Shown piece by piece: positions 4,154 to 6,186 of a DNA stretch of 6,186 nt. The position numbers and the translations under genes are program-made. Origin of the DNA: JACVRW01 sp035645115 (GTDB lineage Bacteria > Actinomycetota > Thermoleophilia > Solirubrobacterales > Thermoleophilaceae). How positions within the stretch are numbered: position 1 is the stretch's first letter; each line of letters opens with the position of its first letter. The notes below the pieces were generated by a model. It saw only the letters and a program-made list of their open reading frames with translations, was not told the DNA's origin and did no database searches. The DNA lies in NCBI GenBank assembly GCA_035645115.1, contig DASQNF010000045.1, positions 1-6,186 on the forward strand. Reading direction: 5' to 3'.

Positions 4154-6186
4154 ATGCACCTGCGCTCGATCTCGATGAAGGGCTTCAAGTCGTTCCCCCA
4201 GCGGACCAGGCTCGAGTTCGGGACCGGCGTGTCGGTGGTGGTCGGCCCCAACGGCTCCGGCAAGTCGAACATCACGGACGCGGTGCTGTGGGCGCTCGGC
4301 GAGCAGTCGCCGCTGGCGGTGCGCGGCCAGTCGATGAAGGACGTGATCTTCGCGGGCGCGCACGGGGTCCAGGGCGCGAGCGCCGCCGAGGTGGAGATCG
4401 TGATCGACAATGCCGGAGGCGCGCTGGCGAGCGATTTCTCCGAGCTCTCGATCGTGCGCCGGCTCGGGCGCGACGGGGAGGGCGAGTACCGCCTGAACGG
4501 CGCCCGCTGCCGGCTCGTCGACGTGCTCGAGCTGCTCTCGGACTCGGGGCTCGGCAAGGAGATGCACTCGGTCGTCTCCCAGGGCAAGGTCGAGCAGATC
4601 GTGATGTCGCGCCCGCGCGAGCGGCGTCTCCTGATCGAGGAGGCGGCCGGGCTCGGCAAGCACCGCAAGCGCCGCCGCCGCGCCCAGCTGAAGCTCGAGC
4701 GCACTGAGGAGAACCTCTCGCGCTCGCTCGATGTCGAGCGCGAGGCGCGCTCGCGCCTGCGCCCGCTCAAGCGCCAGGCGGAGGCGGCCGAGCTGCACGA
4801 GCGGCTCGAGCGCCAGATGCTCGAGGTGCGCTTCACGCTCGCGCGGGACAGCGCGCGGGCGGCCCGTGCGCTGCTCGCGGAGGCAGAGGATAGGGCGCGC
4901 GCGGCGCGCGGCGAGCGCGACCACGCCGAGCGCCTGCTCGAGGAGGTCGCACGCCGGCGCGAGTCGGCAGAGGAGGCCTTCGCGGAGCAGTCGCGCCACC
5001 GGGAGCGCCTCCAGGGGCGGCTGTTCGCGGCGCGCTCGGCGACGGAGCGGATTGCGATGCGGCTCGAGCGTGTGCGGGAGCAGGCCGCCGCCGCGCAGGA
5101 GCGCCGCGAGCGGCGGCTGCGCCAGATCGAGCTGCTCGAGCAGCAGGCGCGCGCGGACGCCGCTCTCGACCTGGGCGAGGAAGGCGGCCCGGCCGCGCGC
5201 ATTGCCGCTATCGAGGCCGAGCTCGCGGAGCTCGACGCCGGTCGCGAGCAGCGCCTGGAGCGCGAGCTGGCGGGCCTCGAGGACGAGCTGGGGCAGGCTC
5301 GTGCCCGGGTGGGGCAGCTCGAGGAAACGGTGGCCGAGCGCCGCTCGTCGCTGGCCGACGCCGACCGCGTCGCCGACGAGGCGCGCGCGGCGCGGGGCGA
5401 GGCCGAGCGAGCCGTGGAGGCCGCGCGCAGGCAGGTCGCCCAGGTCGGCTCCGAGCTGGCGGCGGTCAACCAGTTCCTGCGCGGCGCGGCGCCCCGCTCC
5501 GCGGGCGCGCGCACGCTGGCCGAGGGGCTCCACGCCGAGCCGGGCTACGAGCTGGCGCTGGCCGCGGTGCTGGGGCCGCGGCTCTCGGCCGGCGTGGTCT
5601 CCGACCTCGCCGCCGGCGAGCGCCTCCTGGACGGCGCCGGCAGGAACGGCGCGAGCGTGCTGATCGAAGCCGGGGCGGGCGCTGGGGCGGACGCGGCCGC
5701 GGAGGGGCGAACCTCCACACCGGGCGCGGGCGAACCGCCCCGGGCCGGCGCCGAGCCTCTGCTCGGGAGAGTCCGGCCCGAGGGCACGGTGGGCCGCCTG
5801 GCGGCGCGGCTGCTGCGCGATGTCTGGGTCGTGGAGTCGCTCGCCACCCTCCCGAACGAATTCGCGGGCGTGGCCGTCACGCGCGCGGGCCGGGTGCTCG
5901 ACGCGACCACCGGCGAGCTCGCCCAGGCGCCGGGAGGCGGCGCCGAGCGCCTGCTCGAGGAGCTCGCGCGCCGCGACGAGCTCGTGGCCGCCTCGGAGCG
6001 GGCCGTGGCGGCGGAGCTCGAGGCCAACGCGGGGCTCGAGCGCGCCACGGCCGAGGTCAGCCGCGCGGACGCCGGCCGCGAGAGCGCCGAGCGTGCCCTT
6101 CGCGACGCCCTGCGCGACTGCGCCGATGCGGCCGAGCAGGTCAACCGCTCGGAGTGGCTGATCGCCCGTCGCCGCGAGGCCCCCGA
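4154..6186 (+). CDS. smc: Chromosome segregation protein SMC (3' end outside window)
   Basis: SMC is the ATPase of bacterial condensin, acting with ScpA and ScpB to organise and separate chromosomes. The open frame holds 677 codons without a stop and leaves the window. Visible are the Walker A motif GPNGSGKS (31-38), VRGQSMKDVIFAGA, the Q-loop glutamine Q143 in VSQGKVEQI and RRLLIEEAAGLGKHRKRR after it. A coiled-coil arm rich in Glu, Arg, Ala and Leu runs from about 170 to 440, broken by a Gly/Pro stretch near 337-346. The hinge covers about 450-595 and contains an Ala/Gly/Pro-rich low-complexity stretch at 506-535. The returning coil starts near 600. The hinge begins some 50 residues earlier than in B. 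subtilis SMC as I recall it, so the arm may be short. ATG 4154 abuts the rnc TAG; AAGG at 4139-4142 is a distant, weak ribosome site. The second Walker B and signature motifs lie outside. Confidence 0.97.
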   Translation, partial: MHLRSISMKGFKSFPQRTRLEFGTGVSVVVGPNGSGKSNITDAVLWALGEQSPLAVRGQSMKDVIFAGAHGVQGASAAEVEIVIDNAGGALASDFSELSIVRRLGRDGEGEYRLNGARCRLVDVLELLSDSGLGKEMHSVVSQGKVEQIVMSRPRERRLLIEEAAGLGKHRKRRRRAQLKLERTEENLSRSLDVEREARSRLRPLKRQAEAAELHERLERQMLEVRFTLARDSARAARALLAEAEDRARAARGERDHAERLLEEVARRRESAEEAFAEQSRHRERLQGRLFAARSATERIAMRLERVREQAAAAQERRERRLRQIELLEQQARADAALDLGEEGGPAARIAAIEAELAELDAGREQRLERELAGLEDELGQARARVGQLEETVAERRSSLADADRVADEARAARGEAERAVEAARRQVAQVGSELAAVNQFLRGAAPRSAGARTLAEGLHAEPGYELALAAVLGPRLSAGVVSDLAAGERLLDGAGRNGASVLIEAGAGAGADAAAEGRTSTPGAGEPPRAGAEPLLGRVRPEGTVGRLAARLLRDVWVVESLATLPNEFAGVAVTRAGRVLDATTGELAQAPGGGAERLLEELARRDELVAASERAVAAELEANAGLERATAEVSRADAGRESAERALRDALRDCADAAEQVNRSEWLIARRREAP

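Noticed and set aside
3305..5533. Very long open frames on the minus strand opposite acpP, rnc and smc
   Set aside because: They are antisense to three well-recognised genes, rich in Arg, Ala and Leu without any family motif, and arise because stop codons are rare opposite GC-rich codons.
5666..5758. Frameshift or assembly error in the Ala/Gly/Pro-rich part of smc
   Set aside because: The frame is open through it and recognisable hinge sequence (LLRDVWVVESL, then VTRAGRVLD) continues in the same frame.

Overview
This is a very GC-rich window (by eye clearly above 70 %, with codons ending almost always in G or C) holding eight convincing protein genes. It suggests a high-GC actinobacterium. 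The order yceD-rpmF-plsX-acpP-rnc-smc, the abundant GTG starts and the TAnnnT boxes a few bases before many start codons fit the class Thermoleophilia (Solirubrobacterales/Gaiellales) best. That placement is inference; no rRNA or other taxonomic marker is present.

Left part (1-1377), accessory genes. Positions 2-73 may be the last 23 codons of an unknown gene. Two hairpins follow, one of them (114-173) a strong 17-bp interrupted stem. Next come two plus-strand genes 9 bp apart: a GFA-family zinc protein (221-607) and a GloA-type glyoxalase (617-1000). Both families handle small reactive aldehydes, so a detoxification pair is plausible. A minus-strand SnoaL-like gene (967-1377) converges on the glyoxalase gene and overlaps its last 34 bases.

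Middle and right part (1405-6186), a housekeeping operon on the plus strand. yceD (DUF177) and rpmF (ribosomal protein L32) form the well-known L32 pair. plsX (acyl-phosphate synthesis for phospholipids) and acpP (acyl carrier protein) form the lipid part; fabD and fabG, which often lie between them in Firmicutes, are absent. rnc (RNase III) overlaps acpP by 23 bases, and smc (chromosome condensation ATPase) starts directly after the rnc stop and runs off the window end. The genes are almost contiguous, so co-transcription and translational coupling are likely.

Most notable points: (i) the RNase III lacks two of the four carboxylates that form the family's catalytic metal site, plus a third conserved acid; (ii) a 10-bp sequence between the divergent SnoaL-like and yceD genes carries a -10-like hexamer on each strand sharing one TA step; (iii) six of nine starts carry a TAnnnT box 5-11 bases upstream, which suggests leaderless or near-leaderless transcripts; (iv) PlsX carries several substitutions in conserved loops. 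I see no mobile element, CRISPR array, tRNA, rRNA or clearly novel multi-gene system.
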